DNA from: Emergencia sp.
GTDB taxonomy: Bacteria; Bacillota; Clostridia; Peptostreptococcales; Anaerovoracaceae
NCBI GenBank assembly: GCA_022767345.1
Contig: JALEOD010000063.1
Location: 1 to 39,862 of the forward strand
Direction of reading: 5' to 3'
Length of the DNA stretch: 39,862 nucleotides
The translations under genes and the position numbers were made by a program. Numbering within the stretch: position 1 is the stretch's first letter; every line of letters starts with the position of its first letter. The notes below the pieces were generated by a model. The model saw only the letters and a program-made list of their open reading frames with translations, made no database searches and had not been told where the DNA came from. This document shows positions 33,950 to 39,862 of the stretch, piece by piece.

Positions 33950-34141
33950 ATGGACAAGAAATCCAGAGATTATGAAGTATGTCTCTGCTACCACACCACC
34001 CGCGGTGAAGTAGAGGATATCATTAGAGAAAAAAAGATTACCAATTTAAAAGACTTATGCGAAATCGCAAAAGTCGGTGATAAGTGCGGCGGCTGCCGCG
34101 AAGATCTGCAAATGATTCTTGATGATGTGCTGGCGGAATAA
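33950..34141 (+). CDS. Stand-alone Bfd-like [2Fe-2S] protein
   Basis: This 63-residue protein is one Bfd domain. Four cysteines, Cys11, Cys13, Cys46 and Cys49, form the CxC-x32-CxxC ligand set ('CLCYHTTRGEVEDIIRE' and 'KCGGCRED'). Such domains bind [2Fe-2S] and transfer electrons, for example in bacterioferritin iron release, or form part of larger reductases. Start ATG 33950 follows GGGGAGG. Rubrerythrin is convergent just downstream, but no link is proven. Confidence 0.9.
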   Translation: MDKKSRDYEVCLCYHTTRGEVEDIIREKKITNLKDLCEIAKVGDKCGGCREDLQMILDDVLAE

Positions 34142-34157
34142 TCCGCCAGCACTTTTT
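34127..34157 (+). terminator. Intrinsic terminator overlapping the end of the Bfd-like gene
   Basis: A perfect 11-bp stem GTGCTGGCGGA/TCCGCCAGCAC (34127-34137 with 34142-34152), ATAA loop and TTTTT tail. The left arm encodes the last residues of the protein. Confidence 0.92.
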
Positions 34158-34185
34158 CATACTGCAAAGAGCTGTATGCTTCCCT

Positions 34186-34809
34186 TTACGCACCCTGCCC
34201 GCAAGGACAATTCTGTCCAGTATACGGCGCCAGTTCCAGACGAATGAAATAGCCCTGATTATGCTGACACACAGGACAACTCTGCGGTGCTTCTGTCCCT
34301 TCCAAAATATGTCCGCAGTTCAGACACATCCACTTGCAGGACACATCAGATACAAAGAGTTTTCCTGCTTCCATCAAATCTGCCAGATGGCCGATGCGGT
34401 CACCATGTATCTTCTCAATCTCAGCTATCTGCTGAAAAGAACTGGCTATCTGCGGAAATCCCTCCTCCATGGCTTTCTGACCGAACGCCGGATATGCGTC
34501 CTGCCACTCTTCATATTCGTTATGCTGGGCATACCTGAGCAGCTGCACGACAGAATCCGCGATATCCACGGGATATCCTCCGTCGATATGAATAGTCTCC
34601 CCTGCCATATCCTTTAGATGATCGTAAAACACCTTAGCGTGCGCTTTCTCCTGGTCTGCAGTAAAAGTAAATACTGCCTCAACCACGTGCATGCCTGCAG
34701 CCTTTGCCTGCGAAGCCGCAAAGGTATACCGGTTTCTAGCCTGACTTTCTCCTGCAAAAGCACGCATCAAATTGTTCTTTGTCTCACTCATGTTAAAATT
34801 CACTGCCAT
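34186..34809 (-). CDS. rbr: Rubrerythrin
   Basis: The 207-residue protein has an N-terminal ferritin-like diiron domain with ligands in 'AFAGESQARNRY' (Glu21), 'DQEKAHAKVF' (Glu54, His57), 'NEYEEW' and 'EIEKIHGDR'. A C-terminal rubredoxin-like domain carries CLNCG and CPVCQ. Rubrerythrins reduce hydrogen peroxide in anaerobes. An extra C-terminal tail (NCPCGQ) adds two cysteines beyond the usual end. It follows the APC gene by 64 bp. Confidence 0.96.
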   Translation of the reverse strand: MAVNFNMSETKNNLMRAFAGESQARNRYTFAASQAKAAGMHVVEAVFTFTADQEKAHAKVFYDHLKDMAGETIHIDGGYPVDIADSVVQLLRYAQHNEYEEWQDAYPAFGQKAMEEGFPQIASSFQQIAEIEKIHGDRIGHLADLMEAGKLFVSDVSCKWMCLNCGHILEGTEAPQSCPVCQHNQGYFIRLELAPYTGQNCPCGQGA

Positions 34810-34873
34810 TTTACTCCTCCTGTATTTTGATACAGATAGTTTCCTGCAAATGTGCCGCTTTTATTCCATAATT

Positions 34874-36310
34874 TTAAAATATCTCAAGACTTCCGTTCAC
34901 AGCCATTACAATCGCTGCAACCAGTGCAATCATCAGCAGAATGCAGATTACTAAATCCGTCGTTGTCTGAAAATAAGTTTTCCCCTGCTTCTTTCTATTG
35001 TAAAGATACATCAAGGTGCCCGGTGCATAAAGCATAACCGCCGCTAAAATGTAGTTCACACCACTTGCATAGAGCAGCCATGCCCCATAAACAGAACCGA
35101 CAATGGCAATCACCCATGCCCCAAAGACGCTGCCGCCCCGTTCCACACCTTCTCCACGAAATACCAGTTTCAGATAATAAAATGCCGAAAAAACGTACGG
35201 TACCATAATGGCGCTGGTCGACAGCGCGTAAACCGCCTGATAAGTGCTGGCACTAAAGTAAATGACTACAATAAATCCCTGTACAATCAGTGCCGACGTA
35301 ATGACAGACCATGTCGGCGCATGAAAACGGTTAACTTTAGCAAGCCCTGCCGGGAAAGAACCCTGTACTGCAGGACCATAGGCACTGTCCACACATAAAA
35401 TCGTATAAGAAAACATGGCACCGCCTAAAGAGATAATCACTGCAATATTGACAAGCGCCGCACCCCATGGGCCGACAACGGCTTCCAAAAGTCCTGCCAT
35501 CGGCGGGTTGGACAGCTCTGCTAATTCCTCCTGCGGCATAACTCCCATGCTGAGAACCGAAATCACAAAGTATAGTACAAATAAAGACAAGAAAGAAATT
35601 ACTGTAGCCGTCCCTGCTACCTTTGTGTTTTTGCCTCGACCCGAAAGTACAACAGCCCCTTCGATACCGATAAAAATCCATACCGTCGTATATACGGTAG
35701 ATTTTATCTGTTCCATCAGAGAGAGTCCGCCGGCAACACCAGAAAAGTTGTCTAAGAAAATTTCCAGCCTGAATGCTCTTGCAAAAAGAATTGCGGCAAT
35801 CACTGCAATAATCGGCACTGCCTTTGCAATTACAACAATGGCATTGATGGTTACCGCCTCGTTAACCCCGCGCAGTACCAGAAAAGATAAGCCCCAGATA
35901 ATAACGGATGCTGTTAAAAGTGAAATAAAATTGCTGCCGCTGCCAAATACCGGAAAGAAATTTCCCAGCGATGCAAAAAGGAGCGTAATAAAAGATAACT
36001 GCGCAAGCAGCGCACTCATCCAATAGCCCCATGCTGAATTAAAACCTACATATTCGCCAAAGCCCTCTTTGGCATAGCTGTAAATACCGCTGGTCAGTTC
36101 AGGTTTGACCACGCTGAGTTTAAAGAAACACATCGTAAGGCCTAACATCCCCACACCACAGATAGCCCAGCCAATTAAGGTAGCCATCGTATATGCGCCA
36201 CCGGCCGCAAAGTCGCCGGATAAACTAAACACCCCGCTGGCAAGAGTTGTACCCACTGCAAACAGAGTCAGTTTCCCAACGCCTAGTCCTTCTTTATTTT
36301 CCTGATTCAC
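34874..36310 (-). CDS. APC-superfamily amino-acid antiporter (arginine/ornithine type candidate)
   Basis: The 478-residue membrane protein has about 12-13 helices and the APA-group start 'GVGKLTLFAVGTTLASGVFSLSGDFAAGGA', with 'ELTSGIYSYAKEGFGEYVGFNSAWGYW'. This fits basic amino-acid/polyamine antiporters such as ArcD/ArcE or ornithine exchangers. The start is GTG at 36310 behind GGAAGGAG. Its promoter and a structured leader lie between it and the hydrolase gene at 36474-37250. Context suggests exchange of arginine or a methylarginine for citrulline or ornithine; substrate is not proven. Confidence 0.85.
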   Translation of the reverse strand: MNQENKEGLGVGKLTLFAVGTTLASGVFSLSGDFAAGGAYTMATLIGWAICGVGMLGLTMCFFKLSVVKPELTSGIYSYAKEGFGEYVGFNSAWGYWMSALLAQLSFITLLFASLGNFFPVFGSGSNFISLLTASVIIWGLSFLVLRGVNEAVTINAIVVIAKAVPIIAVIAAILFARAFRLEIFLDNFSGVAGGLSLMEQIKSTVYTTVWIFIGIEGAVVLSGRGKNTKVAGTATVISFLSLFVLYFVISVLSMGVMPQEELAELSNPPMAGLLEAVVGPWGAALVNIAVIISLGGAMFSYTILCVDSAYGPAVQGSFPAGLAKVNRFHAPTWSVITSALIVQGFIVVIYFSASTYQAVYALSTSAIMVPYVFSAFYYLKLVFRGEGVERGGSVFGAWVIAIVGSVYGAWLLYASGVNYILAAVMLYAPGTLMYLYNRKKQGKTYFQTTTDLVICILLMIALVAAIVMAVNGSLEIF

Positions 36311-36329
36311 GACTTGTTACTCCTTCCAA

Positions 36330-36430
36330 AAAAGAAATTGACGAAAAAAGTCCGCTCGCTATAAAGTGCGGAGCGCTTTGGGGGATTTGCCCCGCACATT
36401 CTTGCTGATTCGTCTTTTGTTTCGTCAATA
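36330..36430 (-). promoter_or_regulatory. Structured 5' leader RNA of the APC antiporter gene (candidate cis-regulator)
   Basis: The predicted transcript begins about at 36430. Its first ten bases, ATTGACGAAA (complement of 36420-36429), pair with TTTCGTCAAT (complement of 36337-36346) and close a 93-base domain. Inside, GTGCGG can pair with CCGCAC (36366-36371 with 36392-36397), with a nested GGGG/CCCC hairpin. An alternative stem CGCTC/GAGCG (36353-36357 with 36371-36375) touches the first and is followed by TTTTTT. The mutually exclusive stems resemble an attenuator or riboswitch. I recognise no known class. Confidence 0.55.
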
Positions 36431-36436
36431 CCTGAT

Positions 36437-36464
36437 TTTATAGTAAATGATATTCTATTGTCAA
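36437..36464 (-). promoter_or_regulatory. Promoter of the APC antiporter transcript
   Basis: Consensus -35 TTGACA (36459-36464), 16-bp spacer and -10 TATAAA (36437-36442) on the minus strand, just after the hydrolase stop, so the antiporter gene can be expressed separately. Confidence 0.75.
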
Positions 36465-36473
36465 TACTCCACC

Positions 36474-37250
36474 TTAGAATCTTAAGGACAGGCAGGAAAG
36501 TCCGCCGTCAATCTTTCTAAACTCAGAAGTGTCAACAAGTAAAGTCTTATATCCCATATCCTGAACCGCTTTCAACACTGCAGGATAGCCTTCCGGTACG
36601 ATGACTGTATCGTTGACCCAAATGCAGTTTGCTGCATAAGCTTCTTCCTCCGGAATCACATACTTGTTGTATTTCTCAAATTCCGGTTTTGTGATAAATT
36701 CACCGGATACCAGCATATTATTGTTTTCCAGATAGTTTACACCAGTTTTTAGGTGCAGTACTTCTTCCAGTTTTACTTCAGAACAGGTCATGCCGTATTT
36801 CTCCAGAATTTCTGTCAACTGACGGATGCCTTCCTCATTGGTTCTTGCGGATCTGCCAACATAGAAATGGTCTCCCACCATCATTACATCTCCGCCTTCC
36901 AGCGTTCCCGGCTCTGTAATATATTCAATCTGATCCTCAGAAAAGAACTTCTTCACTGCATCAATGATTTCAAACTTCTCGCCGTTTCTGGATTCTGCGC
37001 CTGGATTTGTAATGATTGCGCACTTTCTTGTAATCAGCGCAGGGTCCTCTACAAAGCAGGAATCCGGATATCTTTCATCCGCCGGAAGGACGGTAACATC
37101 CACGTCACACTGCTTCAGCGCTTCAATATAAGAATCATGTTGTTTCAATGCCAGCTCGTAATCAGGAATACCTGGATAGTCTCCGCCAGAAATACCGTCT
37201 TTAATTGCACTGCAAGGTCTTCTGACAATAACGTGATTGAACTTTTTCAT
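36474..37250 (-). CDS. Arginine deiminase-superfamily hydrolase (dimethylarginine dimethylaminohydrolase-like)
   Basis: The 258-residue enzyme has the DDAH/ADI fold signatures: 'LEGGDVMMVGDHFYVGRSAR' (Glu118, Asp121), the catalytic His166 in EVLHLKTGV, and the nucleophile Cys253 in GGLSCLSLRF at the very C-terminus. Size fits DDAH (about 255), shorter than classical arginine deiminase (about 410). DDAH converts methylated arginines to citrulline and methylamines. Arginine or related guanidino substrates are also possible. I start at ATG 37250 (MKKFNHV), behind AAAGGAG. Adjacent to an amino-acid antiporter. Confidence 0.9.
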   Translation of the reverse strand: MKKFNHVIVRRPCSAIKDGISGGDYPGIPDYELALKQHDSYIEALKQCDVDVTVLPADERYPDSCFVEDPALITRKCAIITNPGAESRNGEKFEIIDAVKKFFSEDQIEYITEPGTLEGGDVMMVGDHFYVGRSARTNEEGIRQLTEILEKYGMTCSEVKLEEVLHLKTGVNYLENNNMLVSGEFITKPEFEKYNKYVIPEEEAYAANCIWVNDTVIVPEGYPAVLKAVQDMGYKTLLVDTSEFRKIDGGLSCLSLRF

Positions 37251-37303
37251 AGCGATTTCTCCTTTCAAGCTCATAAAATATAGTTCTCTCTTTCTTGTGA
37301 TAT

Positions 37304-37333
37304 ATTATATACTATATTTTTATCGTTTGTCAA
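37304..37333 (-). promoter_or_regulatory. Promoter of the DDAH-like gene
   Basis: -35 TTGACA (37328-37333) and -10 TATAAT (37304-37309) on the minus strand, 18-bp spacer. Confidence 0.75.
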
Positions 37334-37353
37334 CCGGATTTTCGACGATTTGT

Positions 37354-37383
37354 ATAAAATATTTTATATATAAAATATTTTAT
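37354..37383. repeat. Two identical AT-only palindromes upstream of the DDAH-like promoter
   Basis: The perfect 14-bp palindrome ATAAAATATTTTAT occurs at 37354-37367 and again at 37370-37383, period 16 bp, 21 bp upstream of the -35. They could be operators or an UP-like AT element; low base complexity makes chance possible. The remaining 37384-37535 shows no gene or clear terminator. Confidence 0.6.
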
Positions 37384-37535
37384 GTATGTTTAAAATTGCT
37401 TTGCTGCCATTAGTCTTACCACTTTTTACTGAATTAATACAAATACACATTCTTCAACAAAGGCTTATACAAAAAGACTACCCGTAACACACGATTCGGT
37501 ATCACACAGTCAGTTTCTTACACTGAGTAATGATT

Positions 37536-38063
37536 CTATTTTTGAGGATTGAAAAGTCCCGTCATATCTGTCTGCTCCAGTTCCAGCAGCCGTATTTTTG
37601 TATCGATACCTCCGGCATATCCAGTCAGGCTTCCATTACTTGCCACTACTCTATGGCACGGTATCACAATAGAAATAGGATTACGGCCTACCGCACCGCC
37701 TATGGCCTGCGCAGACATAGAAGGCTTTTCTTCCATCTTTGCAACTCTCTTTGCAATTTCTGCATAAGTCATTGTTTTCCCATAAGGAATTTCCCGTAAA
37801 ATATTCCATACTTTCTGCTGGAATGGGCTGCCGCAAAGCCTTAATGGAAGTTTACAAAGATCTGATTCTTCACCTGCAAAATAAGCAGAAAGCCCGGCCT
37901 TCACCTGCTGAAAAATCTCAAGTTCATCTCTGCGTTGTGCATCCTGCGCCAATCCTTTTGCATAATATTTCTGTTTTTCAATCCATAGCCCTGTCAAATA
38001 CTCGCCGTCAGAAGAAATCAGCAATTTCCCAACTGGTGAATCAAAATAGGTTTTAAATTGCAT
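37536..38063 (-). CDS. ogt: Methylated-DNA--protein-cysteine methyltransferase
   Basis: The 175-residue suicide repair protein moves methyl groups from O6-methylguanine to its own cysteine. The active site is IPCHRVV (Cys136), preceded by the helix-turn-helix 'TMTYAEIAKRV' and 'QAIGGAVGRNP'. The N-terminal ribonuclease-like domain (about 1-75) is typical of Ogt. I choose the ATG at 38063, seven bases after AAGGAG; the ATG at 38069 is too close to it. It is a single gene. Confidence 0.95.
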   Translation of the reverse strand: MQFKTYFDSPVGKLLISSDGEYLTGLWIEKQKYYAKGLAQDAQRRDELEIFQQVKAGLSAYFAGEESDLCKLPLRLCGSPFQQKVWNILREIPYGKTMTYAEIAKRVAKMEEKPSMSAQAIGGAVGRNPISIVIPCHRVVASNGSLTGYAGGIDTKIRLLELEQTDMTGLFNPQK

Positions 38064-38101
38064 ATACATACTCCTTTTTTCAAATTTGCCCCAAAGACGT
38101 C

Positions 38102-38122
38102 AAAAGGAGGGTTTCCCCTCCC
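38102..38122 (-). terminator. Terminator of the surface-protein remnant
   Basis: Stem GGAGGG/CCCTCC (38106-38111 with 38116-38121) with four-base loop and TTTT on the minus strand, 16 bp after the stop at 38138-38140. Confidence 0.75.
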
Positions 38123-38137
38123 TATGACTATTTTCTT

Positions 38138-38892
38138 TTAAGCTTTCTTTCGTCTGGTTCCATATACTGTGCCGCAAAGCCCAAGGACTGCTGCTCCAAG
38201 CACTACAAGCCATGTCAGCATATTCGCTGTATCGCCTGTTCTTGGAATCCACCAAGGCAGCTCATCAGTATTCTCCGACTCATTTTCCTTCAGCATATCC
38301 TGGATTTCACTTGGATCCTTGATGTTCTTATCCGGTTTGCCGTCTCCGTATCTTTCAAATCTTCTTTATCTTTCGTTACAGTCGGTACTGGTGCATTGAT
38401 GAATGGGAACTTAGATACGATCTCATCCAGTGTCGGCGGTTTCGGCTGGTCTTCTGGATCAATACCCGGGGTCTCCCAAGCTACCAACTCTGCCTTTGTA
38501 GAATTTTCAAAGTAATTAGTTCCCTGTACATATTCTGCGGTCACTACGAAACCTCCGGAATCCAGTTCCAGTACTGCCGGATATTTATCTCTCTCAAAGT
38601 CAAAGGTCTTAGCAATACTGCATACATTTCCGGTAACTGTCAATTCATCCGCGCTGCTCTTGCTCAAATCTATCGGTGCGCCGACCTTTACTCCATTGAT
38701 ATAGAACTGTACAAACCCATCCGGTGCTTTGCAGGTAGATGCCGTTCCGTCTTCTGGCTGCACTGTCGCCTTCAGCTGCACTTTCTTAATCCTACCGTAG
38801 CTCAACTTATCTGAAGGATCATCCAGAGTCTGTTCAATCGCATAGGTTGCCTTCACTTCCTCGCAAAAAGCCGTAAATTTACAAAAAAACAA
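38138..38892 (-). pseudogene. Truncated, frameshifted sortase-anchored surface protein
   Basis: The first frame (38892 leftward to about 38345) encodes an Ig-like extracellular module: 'KKVQLKATVQPEDGT', 'GFVQFYINGVKVGAPIDL', 'GGFVVTAEYVQGTNYFENS', then a proline-rich linker. It runs out of phase near 38345-38370. A second frame continues with 'RYGDGKPDKNIKDPSEIQ' and ends in a cell-wall sorting signal: WWIPRTGD, a hydrophobic helix, and RRKKA at 38141. IPRTGD is an LPXTG-like sorting motif. No signal peptide or ATG with a ribosome site exists, so the 5' part is missing. One sequencing error could explain the frameshift but not the missing start. Confidence 0.75.
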
Positions 38893-38910
38893 ATTTCTTT
38901 ACATCTACAA

Positions 38911-38939
38911 ATTATACTCCCACTGTCTATCGTTGTCAA
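38911..38939 (-). promoter_or_regulatory. Consensus promoter in front of the surface-protein remnant
   Basis: Perfect TTGACA (38934-38939), 17-bp spacer and TATAAT (38911-38916) on the minus strand, immediately upstream of the truncated reading frame. Confidence 0.75.
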
Positions 38940-39153
38940 GATGTTGAAACTCTAAGATTTTTCAAGGATTTTCTAACTAAAATCTATTATTTTTCTGGCT
39001 TCAAAAGACAAAGCTGTCACGTGAATGAGCCCGTGTCAGTTTTCTCTATCATTTATTATTTTGTATTGTTACTTTTTCTCAGATCTAATACCACATCCAG
39101 CATCAGAATTGCAATCCATATTATTATGCTGGTCGGTCTCTTTTTTACAACAA

Positions 39154-39186
39154 AAAACGTTGAAATGCAAGTGATTTCAACGTTTT
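39154..39186 (-). terminator. Strong hairpin, probable second terminator after the tRNA cluster
   Basis: A perfect 13-bp stem AAAACGTTGAAAT/ATTTCAACGTTTT (39154-39166 with 39174-39186) is followed on the minus strand by TTG and further T residues. The 200 bp left of it (38940-39153) show no gene. Confidence 0.75.
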
Positions 39187-39204
39187 AAGTCCCATCCGGA
39201 CAAT

Positions 39205-39358
39205 CTATGGTGCGCCATAAGGGCCGCCGCCTTTTCAGCCTCCGTCTTCAAGGCTTTTTTCCTCGACTCCCCTTTCAGTCGTCTCGGACCGCTCGCTGTT
39301 CCTGACTCCACCGGATCCACTCTCTTACGCTCACGCCCTCTTAGGGTTCAAGTCCCTC
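39205..39358. other. tRNA-derived sequence fragments beside the tRNA cluster
   Basis: CTATGGTGCGC at 39205-39215 repeats the 3' border of tRNA-Leu (39410-39420). GGGTTCAAGTCCCTC at 39344-39358 is an exact inverted copy of the tRNA-Leu T-arm (39424-39438). The sequence between is GC-rich with several short inverted repeats and no gene. It does not fold as a tRNA by eye. It may be rearranged tRNA debris or a repeat associated with rRNA operons. Confidence 0.5.
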
Positions 39359-39379
39359 CATTCTACTTGCTCAGTCATA

Positions 39380-39401
39380 GAAAAAAAACACCCGAAGGTG
39401 T
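39380..39401 (-). terminator. Terminator of the rRNA-tRNA operon
   Basis: On the minus strand ACACC-TTCG-GGTGT is followed by eight T residues (39381-39388 on the plus strand as A), 11 bp past tRNA-Leu. Confidence 0.88.
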
Positions 39402-39412
39402 CTCTTTTCCTA

Positions 39413-39495
39413 TGGTGCGCGATGAGGGACTTGAACCCCCACGGTCGCCCGCTAGAACCTAAATCTAGTGCGTCTGCCAATTCCGCCAATCGCGC
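39413..39495 (-). tRNA. tRNA-Leu (anticodon TAG)
   Basis: Acceptor arms GCGCGAT/ATCGCGC, an anticodon loop TTTAGGT between ACTAGA and TCTAG-type arms giving anticodon TAG, a long variable arm, T-arm GGGTTCAAGTCCC, and an encoded CCA. Reads leftward as the last gene of the operon. Confidence 0.95.
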
Positions 39496-39502
39496 ATAAA
39501 AC

Positions 39503-39577
39503 TGGAGCGGAAGACGAGATTCGAACTCGCGACCCTCGCCTTGGCAAGGCGATGCTCTACCCCTGAGCCACTTCCGC
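39503..39577 (-). tRNA. tRNA-Gly (anticodon GCC)
   Basis: Acceptor arms GCGGAAG/CTTCCGC, anticodon loop TTGCCAA between TCGCC and GGCGA, T-arm with GTTCGAATC, and encoded CCA. Seven bases separate it from tRNA-Leu. Confidence 0.96.
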
Positions 39578-39615
39578 ATAAAGTTCAAATGCCGCTAAGA
39601 AAGCGGCACATGTTC

Positions 39616-39690
39616 TGGTGACTCCACCGGGAATCGAACCCGGGTTACCGCCGTGAAAGGGCGGTGTCTTGACCGCTTGACCATGGAGCC
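39616..39690 (-). tRNA. tRNA-Glu (anticodon TTC)
   Basis: Acceptor arms GGCTCCA/TGGAGTC, anticodon loop CTTTCAC between CCGCC and GGCGG, T-arm with GTTCGATTC, and encoded CCA. Confidence 0.96.
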
Positions 39691-39694
39691 TTAA

Positions 39695-39721
39695 GCGGGC
39701 TTTTTCCAGCCCGTTTTTTTT
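39695..39721 (+). terminator. Rho-independent-type hairpin oriented rightward, between tRNA-Glu and 5S rRNA
   Basis: Stem CGGGCT/AGCCCG (39696-39701 with 39708-39713) is followed on the plus strand by eight T residues, opposite to the transcription of the flanking RNAs. It may block antisense transcription into the rRNA operon, or serve as a processing stem in the minus-strand precursor. Confidence 0.6.
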
Positions 39722-39838
39722 AACCGGCAACGTCCTACTTTCCCAGGCAGCTTCCCGCCAAGTATCATCAGCGCTTGAGAGCTTAACTTCTGTGTTCGAG
39801 ATGGGAACAGGTGTATCCTCTCCGCTATTGTCACCGGA
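39722..39838 (-). rRNA. rrf: 5S ribosomal RNA
   Basis: About 117 nt on the minus strand, beginning TCCGGTGACAATAGCGGAG and containing the conserved core CCCATCTCGAACACAGAAG and TGGGAAAGTAGGACG. The ends TCCGG and CCGGT pair as the terminal helix. It is the end of an rRNA operon that continues beyond the right edge. Confidence 0.95.
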
Positions 39839-39862
39839 TTCTCTGCTTGCCTTTTTCAATCC

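Noticed and set aside
39331-39859. Open frames of 85 and 100 codons across the tRNA genes and 5S rRNA
   Set aside because: They coincide with clear RNA genes and are translations of tRNA and rRNA sequence.

Overview
The window looks like chromosomal DNA of an anaerobic, endospore-forming member of the Clostridia. The evidence is a block of sporulation and cell-wall genes in near Bacillus/Clostridium order (murC, a glmU half, prs, pth, mfd, spoVT, a spoVB-like flippase, mazG, hup, rqcP, with spoVG nearby), a rubrerythrin, T-box and glycine-riboswitch control, and genes for amino-acid use (glycine/alanine symporter, Ala-tRNA(Pro) editing protein, arginine-deiminase-superfamily hydrolase with an amino-acid antiporter). 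A family near Anaerovoracaceae or Lachnospiraceae fits, but I cannot fix the genus. Most genes lie on the minus strand, so transcription runs mainly right to left.

Positions 1-4916 hold an accessory cassette. An AgrA-type LytTR response regulator and an AgrC-type kinase are followed by two Sec-secreted proteins of unknown function and a 62-residue two-helix membrane protein. The regulator promoter and the promoter of the first secreted protein share a directly repeated box with 20-bp period, and a weaker copy sits at the left edge pointing out of the window. This looks like a self-contained signal-responsive secretion regulon, possibly toxin plus immunity. Positions 4917-8092 are a GntR(YtrA)-controlled ABC transporter operon that contains an unusual membrane-anchored WG-repeat protein.

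Positions 8271-11795 carry ileS of the eukaryote-like type (IleRS2) under a T-box. Its HIGH motif reads GIHH. Between it and an MFS transporter lies a 270-bp array of AACGTTGACAAA inverted repeats. Positions 13438-14484 are a DUF421/DUF4363 pair. Positions 14492-28386 are the conserved house-keeping and sporulation block. Its GlmU keeps only the acetyltransferase half, and a MATE transporter and a degenerate repeat are inserted beside spoVT.

Positions 28387-31441 hold a duplicated 41-bp element upstream of murC, a glycine riboswitch with its AGCS symporter, and spoVG. Positions 31449-34157 hold pyruvate kinase with two co-transcribed genes and a divergent Bfd-like [2Fe-2S] protein. Positions 34186-37333 hold rubrerythrin, an APC antiporter with a structured leader RNA under its own promoter, and a DDAH-like hydrolase. 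An O6-methylguanine methyltransferase and a broken sortase-anchored surface protein follow. The right edge is the end of an rRNA operon read leftward: 5S rRNA, tRNA-Glu, tRNA-Gly, tRNA-Leu and terminators.
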